Assembly (NCBI GenBank): GCA_025464915.1
Contig: JAODNF010000356.1
Location: forward strand, 1 to 29,944
DNA length: 29,944 nt
DNA from: Frankiales bacterium
Lineage (GTDB): Bacteria; Actinomycetota; Actinomycetes; Mycobacteriales; SCTD01
Direction of reading: 5' to 3'
A model generated the notes under the pieces. That model saw only the letters and a list, made by a program, of their open reading frames with translations. It made no database searches and was not told the DNA's origin. The position numbers were made by a program, and so were the translations under genes. Position 1 is the first letter of the stretch. Every line of letters starts with the position of its first letter. Shown here piece after piece: positions 8,070 to 18,271 of the stretch.

Positions 8070-9736
8070 CCCGCGTCGCAACGCTCCCCGGGGACGCCGT
8101 CCCCGTCACCGAGCGCTTCCGCATCACGCAGTACCTGCGGATCGCCCTGGTCGGTCTCGTGCTGCTCTGCAAGGCCCTCGCGCCGGACACGCTCCTGCCC
8201 GATCGCCACGACCTCGTGCCGTGGACCTTCGTGCTGCTGGGTGCCACCGTCCTCGCCGAGCTGGTGTCGCGCGTGCTGCCCCGCCGTACCGTGCTGCTCT
8301 TCAGCGGCATGCTGATGGTCGACGGCCTCTGGCTGGCCTGGGCCGCCTACCTCACGGGCGCGACCACCAGCCCGCTGCGGTACGCCATGCTGCTGCACCT
8401 CGGAGCCGTGTGCCTGCTCGCGTCCTACCGGACCGGCATCAAGCTCGCCGTGTGGCACTCGCTGCTGCTCTTCACGATCCGCAACATGATCGCCGGCACG
8501 GTGCTCACCGAGACGTCCCCGTCGAAGCTGTCGGGCTACGGCTCGGCCGACCACCGGCTCGCCATCTTCATCGTCGTGCTGTGGCTCGTCGCCATCTCGA
8601 CCAGCACGCTGTCCGCCATCAACGAGCGAGAGCTGCGCCGCCGTCGCGGTGACCTCGAGGCGCTCACCAGCCTGGCCGAGCAGATCGAGCGAACCGACGA
8701 CTCGAGCTCGGTCGCCCGCACCCTGCTCGACGCGGCCGTGACCACCTACGGCTTCCCGCGGGGCGTCGTCCTCGCCTCGGCCGAGGGGCACCTGCCGGTG
8801 CTCGCGTCGTACGGCTTGGACGAGGACCTTGCCCGCCGTCCCGGCCGCCCGGGCCCGAGCCTGGTCATCAAGCAGGCCCACGATGCCAAGCAGACGGTGC
8901 TCGTCCGCGGCCTCGACGTCGAGGCCGACCCGTGGCTGGCCCGGTTGCTCCCCGGCGCGAACAACCTCGTCGTCGTCCCGCTGTCCGCGGAAGGCCGTTC
9001 CCTCGGGGCACTGGTCGTCGAGCACACCAGCGGGATCCGCATCCAGCGCAGGGTCGTCACCGGCCTGGAGCGGTCCGCGTCCTACGCCGCCCTCGCGCTG
9101 CGCAACGCCTGGCTGCTCGAGCAGGTCCAGCGCCTCGCCGCGACGGACGGCCTCACCAAGATCGCCAACCGTCGCACCTTCGAGGCGACCCTCGAGCGTG
9201 AGGTGGCCCGCGCCACCCGCAGCGCCGAGCACGTCAGCCTCGTCATGGTCGACATCGACCACTTCAAGGCGCTCAACGACACCCATGGCCACCAGGCCGG
9301 TGACGAGGTGCTCCGCAACGTGGCGGCCGCGCTCTCCTGCGAGTGCCGCGACTTCGACACCCCGGCCCGCTACGGCGGCGAGGAGTTCGCGATCATCCTG
9401 CCGGGCTGCGGCCCGGAGGAGGCCCGCGACATCGCCGAGCGGCTGCGCCGCTCGGTGTCTCAGGCGCCCTCGATCGTCCCGATCACGGCCTCCGCGGGAG
9501 TGGCGACCTACCCGTCGCACGCCGGCGACGCCGACACCCTGGTCCGTGCGGCTGACGAGGCCCTCTACCGCTCCAAGCACGCGGGCCGCAACACGACCTC
9601 CATGAGCGAGGGCGTCCCACCCGAGGCACAGGTCGACGCGCTGCTCCGGCGGGCAGTCAGCCAGCGCCTCGGCCGGCCCGTCACCAGCGAGGACGGCGAC
9701 CTCCTGGCGCCGACGCCTAGAGTGAACGGCGACTGA
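8066..9736 (+). CDS. Membrane GAF-GGDEF diguanylate cyclase
   Basis: The product (556 residues) would make cyclic di-GMP from two GTP. The N-terminal part, about residues 20-185, contains five or six hydrophobic helices. A GAF-like sensor domain follows (about 210-345), then a GGDEF domain (about 355-515) with active-site GGEEF at 437-441 and Mg-binding VDIDHFK upstream. The product-inhibition I-site RxxD is intact as RDFD, R428 to D431, exactly five residues before GGEEF. No EAL or HD-GYP phosphodiesterase domain is present. ATG overlaps the stop of the Ig-repeat gene (ATGA) and is preceded by GGAGG at 8052-8056, so the two are almost certainly co-translated. That suggests that the cyclase responds to, or governs, the surface protein; this link is inference. 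Confidence 0.93.
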   Translation: MTRVATLPGDAVPVTERFRITQYLRIALVGLVLLCKALAPDTLLPDRHDLVPWTFVLLGATVLAELVSRVLPRRTVLLFSGMLMVDGLWLAWAAYLTGATTSPLRYAMLLHLGAVCLLASYRTGIKLAVWHSLLLFTIRNMIAGTVLTETSPSKLSGYGSADHRLAIFIVVLWLVAISTSTLSAINERELRRRRGDLEALTSLAEQIERTDDSSSVARTLLDAAVTTYGFPRGVVLASAEGHLPVLASYGLDEDLARRPGRPGPSLVIKQAHDAKQTVLVRGLDVEADPWLARLLPGANNLVVVPLSAEGRSLGALVVEHTSGIRIQRRVVTGLERSASYAALALRNAWLLEQVQRLAATDGLTKIANRRTFEATLEREVARATRSAEHVSLVMVDIDHFKALNDTHGHQAGDEVLRNVAAALSCECRDFDTPARYGGEEFAIILPGCGPEEARDIAERLRRSVSQAPSIVPITASAGVATYPSHAGDADTLVRAADEALYRSKHAGRNTTSMSEGVPPEAQVDALLRRAVSQRLGRPVTSEDGDLLAPTPRVNGD

Positions 9737-9763
9737 CACGCCTTCACGACAGGAGCCGCCCTC

Positions 9764-10294
9764 GTGGCCACCGAGCTGTTCGCAACCCTCTCCACCAACC
9801 GCGGCGACATCCGGGTCCAGCTCTTCCCGGACCACGCGCCCAAGACGGTGAAGAACTTCGTCGGGCTCGCTGACGGCACCGGTGAGTGGACCAACCCACG
9901 GACCGGCACGAAGGGCGAGGGCCCGCTCTACGCCGGCACCGTCTTCCACCGCGTCATCGACGGTTTCATGATCCAGGGCGGGGACCCGCTCGGCACGGGA
10001 ACCGGCGGCCCGGGCTACCGATTCAACGACGAGATCCACCCGGAGCTCCAGTTCTCGAAGCCCTACCTGCTCGCGATGGCGAACGCCGGACCCGGCACCA
10101 ACGGCTCGCAGTTCTTCGTGACGGTCGCGGCCACCCCGTGGCTCAACACCAAGCACACCATCTTCGGTGAGGTCGCCGACCAGGCGAGCCGCGACGTCGT
10201 CGACGCCATCGCGAAGACCGCCGTCGGTGCGATGGACCGCCCCCGGGAGGACGTCGTCATCAACGCGATCGAGATCGAGCAGGTCGAGAGCTGA
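9764..10294 (+). CDS. ppiA: Cyclophilin-type peptidyl-prolyl cis-trans isomerase
   Basis: This 176-residue cyclophilin catalyses proline cis-trans isomerisation. The hallmark segments are present: FHRVIDGFMIQGGDP with the catalytic Arg, the AMANAGPGTNGSQFFVT block and the WLNTKHTIFGEV block with the conserved Trp-Leu and His. No signal peptide is seen, so it is cytoplasmic. The GTG start at 9764 is supported by AGGAG at 9751-9755, eight bases upstream. It corresponds to M. tuberculosis PpiA (Rv0009) in sequence type and position. Its stop codon overlaps the proposed CTG start of the rhomboid gene, implying translational coupling. Confidence 0.95.
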   Translation: MATELFATLSTNRGDIRVQLFPDHAPKTVKNFVGLADGTGEWTNPRTGTKGEGPLYAGTVFHRVIDGFMIQGGDPLGTGTGGPGYRFNDEIHPELQFSKPYLLAMANAGPGTNGSQFFVTVAATPWLNTKHTIFGEVADQASRDVVDAIAKTAVGAMDRPREDVVINAIEIEQVES

Positions 10295-11172
10295 CGGAGA
10301 GCCAGGCTGCGCCGGTCTGCTACCGGCACGGCGACCGCGAGACGTTCGTCAGCTGCACCCGCTGCGGCAACCCCATCTGCCCGGACTGCATGAAGCCCGC
10401 CTCCGTCGGGTTCCAGTGCCCGGACTGCGTCAAGGCCGGCAGCAAGAGTCTGCGGCCGGTCAAGGCGGCGTACGGCGGTCGGGTGCGGCAGGTCCCGTAC
10501 GTCACGTACGGCCTGATCGCGATCAACGTGATCATGCTCGTGGTGACGACCCGGGCCGGCGGCTCCCTGCTGGGCGGGACCCCGGTCAGCGACCTGTTCG
10601 CGAAGCTGGCCCTGCGGCCGTGCCCGAGCGTGCCGGGAGGCTCATGCCAGGGCGGCGTGGCGCAGGGCGACTACTACCGGCTGCTCACGTCGATGTTCCT
10701 GCACTTCGGGATCATCCACCTGGCCCTGAACATGTACAGCCTCTACCTGCTCGGGCCCACGCTCGAGCAGGCCTTCGGCCAGGTCCGGTTCGGAGCGACG
10801 TACCTGCTCGCCGGCCTCGGCGGCGCGGCGCTGTCGTACGCCCTCGGCGACGTCAACGAGCTCGGAGCCGGCGCGTCCGGTGCGGTCTTCGGCCTGTTCG
10901 GCGCGTTCTACGTCCTGGGCCGCAAGCGGCGGCTGGACGTCAGCTCGATCACGGTAACCATCGCGATCAACCTGTACTTCAGCTTCCAGTTCTCCGGCTA
11001 CATCGACTGGCGGGCGCACGTCGGCGGCCTGCTCACCGGTGCCGCCGTCGGCTGGGTCGTGGTCTACAGCCCCGACACCAGGCAGCGGACCGCCTACCAG
11101 GCGGGTGGGATGCTGCTCGCTGCGGCCGTGGTCGTCGCGGTCGTCGCCGCCCGGACCGCTCAGCTCGCCTGA
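10291..11172 (+). CDS. Rhomboid family intramembrane serine protease with N-terminal zinc finger
   Basis: The product has an N-terminal B-box-like zinc finger (Cys-Tyr-Arg-His, then Cys-x2-Cys, Cys-x2-Cys and a further Cys-x2-Cys in FQCPDC), then six or more membrane helices. The catalytic Ser is in GASG (S196 if numbering from 10291) and the catalytic His in RAHVGG (H243). Such proteases cut membrane proteins within the bilayer. The first ATG is at 10390, but using it would delete most of the zinc finger. The frame upstream of 10390 has no ATG, GTG or TTG back to its stop near 10170. The CTG at 10291 gives MTESQAAPVCYRHG, a typical start for this family, and overlaps the ppiA stop as CTGA. 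I therefore infer a CTG start (293 residues). The 3' end overlaps the convergent PH-domain gene by 13 bases. Confidence 0.85.
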   Translation: MTESQAAPVCYRHGDRETFVSCTRCGNPICPDCMKPASVGFQCPDCVKAGSKSLRPVKAAYGGRVRQVPYVTYGLIAINVIMLVVTTRAGGSLLGGTPVSDLFAKLALRPCPSVPGGSCQGGVAQGDYYRLLTSMFLHFGIIHLALNMYSLYLLGPTLEQAFGQVRFGATYLLAGLGGAALSYALGDVNELGAGASGAVFGLFGAFYVLGRKRRLDVSSITVTIAINLYFSFQFSGYIDWRAHVGGLLTGAAVGWVVVYSPDTRQRTAYQAGGMLLAAAVVVAVVAARTAQLA

Positions 11173-11555
11173 CGCAGCTGCTCGAGCGCGGCCAGCACGT
11201 CCTCGACCGGCGATCCGAGCCGACGGGCGGTCAGCACGACCAGCCGGTCTCCGAGGTCGATCTCGAGCAGCGGGGTACGGCGGTCGCGGACCTCACGCAG
11301 GCGCTCCACCTGCTCCCAGCTCGCTCGGTCGCGTCGTACCCCTGACACGACCTCGAGCCCGTCGGGGTCCGCGGTCAGGACCGGGCGCAGCAGCAGGTCC
11401 CGCGCCGCGAAGGCCAGCAGCGCCAGCGCTGCGGGCAGCACGAGCACCCAACCGGGCCGCTCGACGAGGGGCAGGGCCGCCAGCAGGCCGGCCCCGACCC
11501 CAAGTTGTCCACAGGCCCACGGCAGCGCCGGCTGCCAGGTCCGCGATATCCCCAC
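11160..11555 (-). CDS. PH-domain (bPH2-like) small membrane protein, Rv0010c-like
   Basis: A 131-residue protein with two adjacent N-terminal hydrophobic segments (about residues 10-50), followed by a soluble part beginning RPVLTADPDGLEVVSG. The sequence pattern L-x-A-D-x-x-G-L-x-V-x-x-G-x-R and W-x-x-V-x-x-L-R is that of short bacterial PH-like domain proteins. The GTG start at 11553-11555 has AGGAG at 11565-11569, nine bases upstream. It sits just downstream of crgA on the same strand, as Rv0010c does in M. tuberculosis, and may be co-transcribed with it (42-base gap). Function is unknown. Confidence 0.75.
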   Translation of the reverse strand: MGISRTWQPALPWACGQLGVGAGLLAALPLVERPGWVLVLPAALALLAFAARDLLLRPVLTADPDGLEVVSGVRRDRASWEQVERLREVRDRRTPLLEIDLGDRLVVLTARRLGSPVEDVLAALEQLRQAS

Positions 11556-11597
11556 TGTGGGTATCTCCTGGGGAGAACTACAACCGTGTAAGAACGC

Positions 11598-11855
11598 CTA
11601 GCGCCACTGCGTGGACATCGCGAAGCCGGCCACGATGAAGCCGAAGCCGATCAGCAGGTTCCAGTTGCCGAACTCGCCGATGAGCGGCGTGCCCGTGCTG
11701 CCCATGTAGTAGACGACCAGCCACGCCACACCGAGGATCATCAGGCCGAGCATGAGGGCCGGGACCCACACCGGGCTCGGGCCCTTCTTGCGGGTCGCGG
11801 CGGCAGCGGGCGGCGGGACGTAGACGGCCTTCTTCCGCTTCTTGGACTCGGGCAC
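11598..11855 (-). CDS. crgA: Cell division protein CrgA
   Basis: This 85-residue protein matches CrgA: a basic N-terminus (MPESKKRKKAVYVPPP), two transmembrane helices near residues 31-50 and 65-82, and a short loop with N-W-N-L-L-I-G. CrgA is a small actinobacterial membrane protein that interacts with FtsZ and septal cell-wall enzymes and coordinates septation. The GTG start at 11853-11855 has a strong AGGAGG at 11864-11869, eight bases upstream. It is divergent from the DUF881 gene and precedes the PH-domain gene. The stop is TAG. Confidence 0.95.
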   Translation of the reverse strand: MPESKKRKKAVYVPPPAAAATRKKGPSPVWVPALMLGLMILGVAWLVVYYMGSTGTPLIGEFGNWNLLIGFGFIVAGFAMSTQWR

Positions 11856-11887
11856 GTCGTGGACCTCCTGGTCGCTGCTTGTCGGGT

Positions 11888-11893
11888 TAGCGT
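11888..11893 (+). promoter_or_regulatory. Candidate -10 box for a leaderless DUF881-sortase transcript
   Basis: TAGCGT matches TANNNT and ends six bases before the GTG at 11900. No Shine-Dalgarno is present, which suits a leaderless mRNA. It lies in the 44-base divergent gap with crgA. No convincing -35 is visible. Confidence 0.45.
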
Positions 11894-11899
11894 ATCGGA

Positions 11900-12631
11900 G
11901 TGAGCTCGCGCGGGAGGGTCTGGCGAGCGCTCGTCCCCGTGACGGCGCTGCTCGGAGGGCTGCTGTTCGCGACCAGCGCGTCGACGGCGCAGGGCACCGA
12001 CCTGCGGGGCGGCCGGTTCTCCGACCTGACCGAGCTCATCGACGCGTCGAGCAAGAGCGTCGCGAAGCAGGAGAAGCAGGCCGCGAAGCTGCGCGCCGAG
12101 GTCGAGCAGGCGACCCAGGCCGCCGCCGCCGGCTCGTCGACCATCGCGAACGAGAAGGCCTTCGGCGACCAGCTGCTGCCGGGCGCCGGCCTGACGGCCG
12201 TCAAGGGCCCCGGGCTCACCGTCTCCCTCGACGACGCGCCTCCCACGGCCGCCGGAGCGGCGCCCGCCAGCGACAACCCCGACGACCTGGTCGTCCACCA
12301 GCAGGACGTTCAGTCCGTCATCAACGCGCTCTGGTCGGGTGGTGCGGAGGCGATGACGCTCATGGGCGAGCGCATCGTCTCCACCAGCGCCGTCCGCTGC
12401 GTCGGCAACACCCTGCTCGTGCAGGGCAGGCTCATCGGTCCGCCGTTCGTGATCTCCGCCATCGGCGACACCCGGGGAATGCGGGCGGCCCTGCAGGTCG
12501 AGCCGGGCGTGGCGCTGTTCCAGCAGTACGTCGACGAGTACCGCCTGCGCTTCGACGTGATTGCCGAGCACGAGCTGCACCTCCCGGCCTACGCCGGCCC
12601 GATCGACCTGCCGCACACGGCCGCGCCATGA
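11900..12631 (+). CDS. DUF881 domain protein (Rv0012-like)
   Basis: A 243-residue protein with an N-terminal signal-anchor (RALVPVTALLGGLLFATSAS), a predicted coiled coil around residues 45-80 (SSKSVAKQEKQAAKLRAEVEQATQ) and a DUF881 domain ending near residue 230. Conserved features are GPGLTVSLDDAP, VVHQQDVQSVINALWSGGAEAMTL and an RCVGNTLLV segment. Members are secreted or membrane-tethered proteins encoded in the division/cell-wall locus of actinobacteria; exact function is unknown. GTG at 11900 is preferred because the product then begins with the anchor. It overlaps the sortase gene by ATGA, so the two are coupled. Confidence 0.88.
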   Translation: MSSRGRVWRALVPVTALLGGLLFATSASTAQGTDLRGGRFSDLTELIDASSKSVAKQEKQAAKLRAEVEQATQAAAAGSSTIANEKAFGDQLLPGAGLTAVKGPGLTVSLDDAPPTAAGAAPASDNPDDLVVHQQDVQSVINALWSGGAEAMTLMGERIVSTSAVRCVGNTLLVQGRLIGPPFVISAIGDTRGMRAALQVEPGVALFQQYVDEYRLRFDVIAEHELHLPAYAGPIDLPHTAAP

Positions 12632-13326
12632 GCACCGGGGCACCGGCGGGTACCGCGGACCAGGTCCGCCGGCTGGCCCGGGGCCTCGGGCAGACGCTCG
12701 TCACCCTCGGCGTCGTCGTGCTGCTCTTCTGCGTCTACGAGCTCTACATCACGAGCCTCTACACGAAGAAGGAGCAGCACGACCTCGGCAAGGGCCTGGA
12801 CCGCACCTGGGCGCAGGCGCCCCCGCCCAACCCCAGCAAGCCGCTCCCCTACGACGTCGGCAAGGGCATCGCCCGGATCTGGCTCCCGACGCTGCACCAG
12901 CACTTCGTCGTCGTCGAGGGCGTCGGGCGCGAGGACCTCAAGAAGGGCCCGGGCCACTACCCGACGAGCGCCCGGGTCGGCGCCATCGGGAACGTCGTCA
13001 TCAGCGGCCACCGCACGACCTACCTCGCGCCCTTCAACCGGGTGGACGAGCTGCACGACGGCGACGCGGTGGTCCTGGAGACGCAGGGCTTCTGGTACAC
13101 GTACACCGTCACCGGCGAGACCGTCGTCAAGCCGACGGCCATCGAGGTCACCTACCCGGTCCCCGGTCACAAGGGGCAGCGGCCCGCGAGACGGCTGCTG
13201 ACGCTGACCACCTGCAACCCCAAGTACAGCGCCAGGACCCGGCTCATCGTCCACGGCGTGCTCTCGGCAGCCCTGGCCAAGGCACCCGGTGTCGTCCCGC
13301 CGGCCCTCGCGAAGGAGCTCGGCTGA
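12628..13326 (+). CDS. srtE: Class E sortase
   Basis: This 232-residue membrane transpeptidase would cleave C-terminal sorting signals and attach proteins to the cell wall. It has one N-terminal helix (about residues 22-45), then the sortase beta-barrel. The catalytic triad is visible: H128 in ISGHRTTY, C196 in TLTTC and R205 in ARTRLIV. The YNSxxTK-like N-region and the position after a DUF881 gene fit class E. The start is the ATG overlapping the DUF881 stop; a longer in-frame opening upstream is a shadow of that gene. The 3' end overlaps the next small gene by one base (TGATG). Streptomyces class E enzymes prefer LAxTG signals. The only candidate substrate seen in this window, the lipase at 23958, carries LPSTG. 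Confidence 0.93.
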   Translation: MSTGAPAGTADQVRRLARGLGQTLVTLGVVVLLFCVYELYITSLYTKKEQHDLGKGLDRTWAQAPPPNPSKPLPYDVGKGIARIWLPTLHQHFVVVEGVGREDLKKGPGHYPTSARVGAIGNVVISGHRTTYLAPFNRVDELHDGDAVVLETQGFWYTYTVTGETVVKPTAIEVTYPVPGHKGQRPARRLLTLTTCNPKYSARTRLIVHGVLSAALAKAPGVVPPALAKELG

Positions 13327-13487
13327 TGTACGTCTGGCTCTGGCGGCACCTGCCCGGCCCGCTCGCCGTCCGGCTGCTGCAGCTGCTCGCCCTGCTCCTG
13401 GTGGCCGTCGCGCTGCTGATGCTGGTCGTCTTCCCCTGGGTCGAGCCGCAGCTGCCCTGGAACGACGTCACCGTGAACGGCCAGTAG
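13326..13487 (+). CDS. Small single-pass membrane protein downstream of sortase
   Basis: A 53-residue product, MYVWLWRHLPGP at the start, then one long hydrophobic helix (about residues 14-41) and a short outer tail ending PWNDVTVNGQ. The ATG overlaps the sortase stop as TGATG, so it is translated with the sortase. A similar tiny membrane gene follows the sortase in related actinobacteria as far as I recall, but it has no assigned function. It could assist the sortase or merely be a conserved neighbour. The stop is TAG. Confidence 0.7.
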   Translation: MYVWLWRHLPGPLAVRLLQLLALLLVAVALLMLVVFPWVEPQLPWNDVTVNGQ

Positions 13488-13641
13488 CCGGAGCGCTGAG
13501 CCGTTCGGGCGAGGGCCGTGCCACCGGCGGCGGAGCCTGCCCGGGTACCGGATCTGCCACACTTGTCGCTGGCCCTCGGGCTCCCTTTTCTTTCCTGCTA
13601 CTCAGTTGTGCGTGCACTCCTGTGCACGGAGAGGCGTCGTC
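13488..13641 (+). other. Intergenic region ahead of the acyl-CoA synthetase gene
   Basis: These 154 bases hold no coding frame I can support. A pyrimidine-rich, lower-GC stretch (CCCTTTTCTTTCC near 13584-13597) is followed by TACTCA and by GTGCAC repeats near the start. GGAGAGG at 13628-13634 is the Shine-Dalgarno for the GTG at 13642. The promoter is probably here, but I cannot place it. Confidence 0.4.
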
Positions 13642-15750
<2,109 letters not shown>

Positions 15751-15774
15751 CCCCCTTCGCTTCGACCGGGCGGA

Positions 15775-15780
15775 TAGCCT
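15775..15780 (+). promoter_or_regulatory. Candidate -10 box for leaderless pabA
   Basis: TAGCCT ends six bases before the ATG at 15787, and no Shine-Dalgarno is present in the 36-base gap after the acyl-CoA synthetase gene. The same hexamer and spacing occur ahead of the DUF47 gene. Confidence 0.45.
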
Positions 15781-15786
15781 CGAGGC

Positions 15787-16431
15787 ATGGCTCGGATCCT
15801 GGTCGTCGACAACTACGACAGCTTCGTCTTCAACCTGGTGCAGTACCTGAACCAGCTCGGCGCCGAGACGGTCGTCAAGCGCAACGACGAGGTGGCAGCC
15901 AAGGACGTCGAGGGGTACGACGGGCTGCTGCTGTCGCCCGGTCCCGGTACCCCTGAGGACGCCGGCGCGTCCATCGAACTCGTCGGCGCGTGCGAGGACA
16001 GGGGCGTGCCGCTGCTCGGGGTCTGCCTCGGGCACCAGGCGATCGCGGTCGCGCACGGCGCGACGGTCTCGCGGGCACCGGAGCTGCTGCACGGCAAGAC
16101 CAGCGAGGTCACGCACCAGCACGCCGGTGTGCTGCACGACCTTCCGTCGCCCTTCACCGCGACCCGCTACCACTCCCTGGCGGTCGAGGAGGACACCCTC
16201 CCCTCCGAGCTGAAGGTCACCGGCCGCACGGCGTCCGGGGTCGTGATGGCGCTGCGGCACCGCGACCTGCCGGTCGAGGGCGTGCAGTTCCACCCCGAGT
16301 CGGTGCTCACCCAGGGCGGTCACCTCCTGCTCGCGAGCTGGCTGCGCCAGTGCGGTGACGACCACGCCATCGACCTCGCGCCGGCCCTGTCCGAGCGGGT
16401 CGAGGCCAAGCGCCTCGCCGCCTTCGCCTGA
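15787..16431 (+). CDS. pabA: Glutamine amidotransferase of aminodeoxychorismate/anthranilate synthase
   Basis: The 214-residue class I amidotransferase hydrolyses glutamine and delivers ammonia to the synthase partner (PabB or TrpE) for folate or tryptophan synthesis. The catalytic triad is visible: C80 in GVCLGHQ, and H169 and E171 in FHPES. The oxyanion segment SPGPGTP and N-terminal VVDNYDSF are typical. No partner gene is in the window. The equivalent M. tuberculosis gene at this locus is annotated trpG (Rv0013). Sequence alone cannot separate PabA from TrpG, and one subunit may serve both pathways. It converges on pknB. Confidence 0.93.
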   Translation: MARILVVDNYDSFVFNLVQYLNQLGAETVVKRNDEVAAKDVEGYDGLLLSPGPGTPEDAGASIELVGACEDRGVPLLGVCLGHQAIAVAHGATVSRAPELLHGKTSEVTHQHAGVLHDLPSPFTATRYHSLAVEEDTLPSELKVTGRTASGVVMALRHRDLPVEGVQFHPESVLTQGGHLLLASWLRQCGDDHAIDLAPALSERVEAKRLAAFA

Positions 16432-16447
16432 GGCGCCGCGCCGCGGC

Positions 16448-16566
16448 ACTGTGCGGGCTCCCCGCGTGCGTCCACGCGAGAGATCCGCACAGTTCTCGCC
16501 GCGACGCGGCACTGCGCGGGCTCCCCGCGTGCGTCCACGCGAGAGATCCGCACAGTCGCGGCGAGA
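16448..16566. repeat. Tandem palindromic repeat, two 46-bp hairpin units
   Basis: Two almost identical 46-bp units (16448-16493 and 16511-16556) differ at one base and start 63 bp apart. Each is bounded by inverted ends, ACTGTGCGG (ACTGCGCGG in the second) and CCGCACAGT, and has an inner hairpin CGCGTG-CGTC-CACGCG. The second unit is further enclosed by TCTCGCCGCGA (16494-16504) and its exact reverse complement TCGCGGCGAGA (16556-16566). It fills the gap between the convergent pabA and pknB genes, abutting the pknB stop. It may be a bidirectional terminator or a dispersed extragenic palindrome; the duplication favours the latter. Confidence 0.8.
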
Positions 16567-18261
<1,695 letters not shown>

Positions 18262-18271
18262 TGGGGTGTCT

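Noticed and set aside
11842..13326. A 494-codon frame that would fuse a long N-terminal extension to the sortase
   Set aside because: The extension is a shadow of the DUF881 gene; the true sortase start is the ATG at 12628 overlapping that gene's stop.
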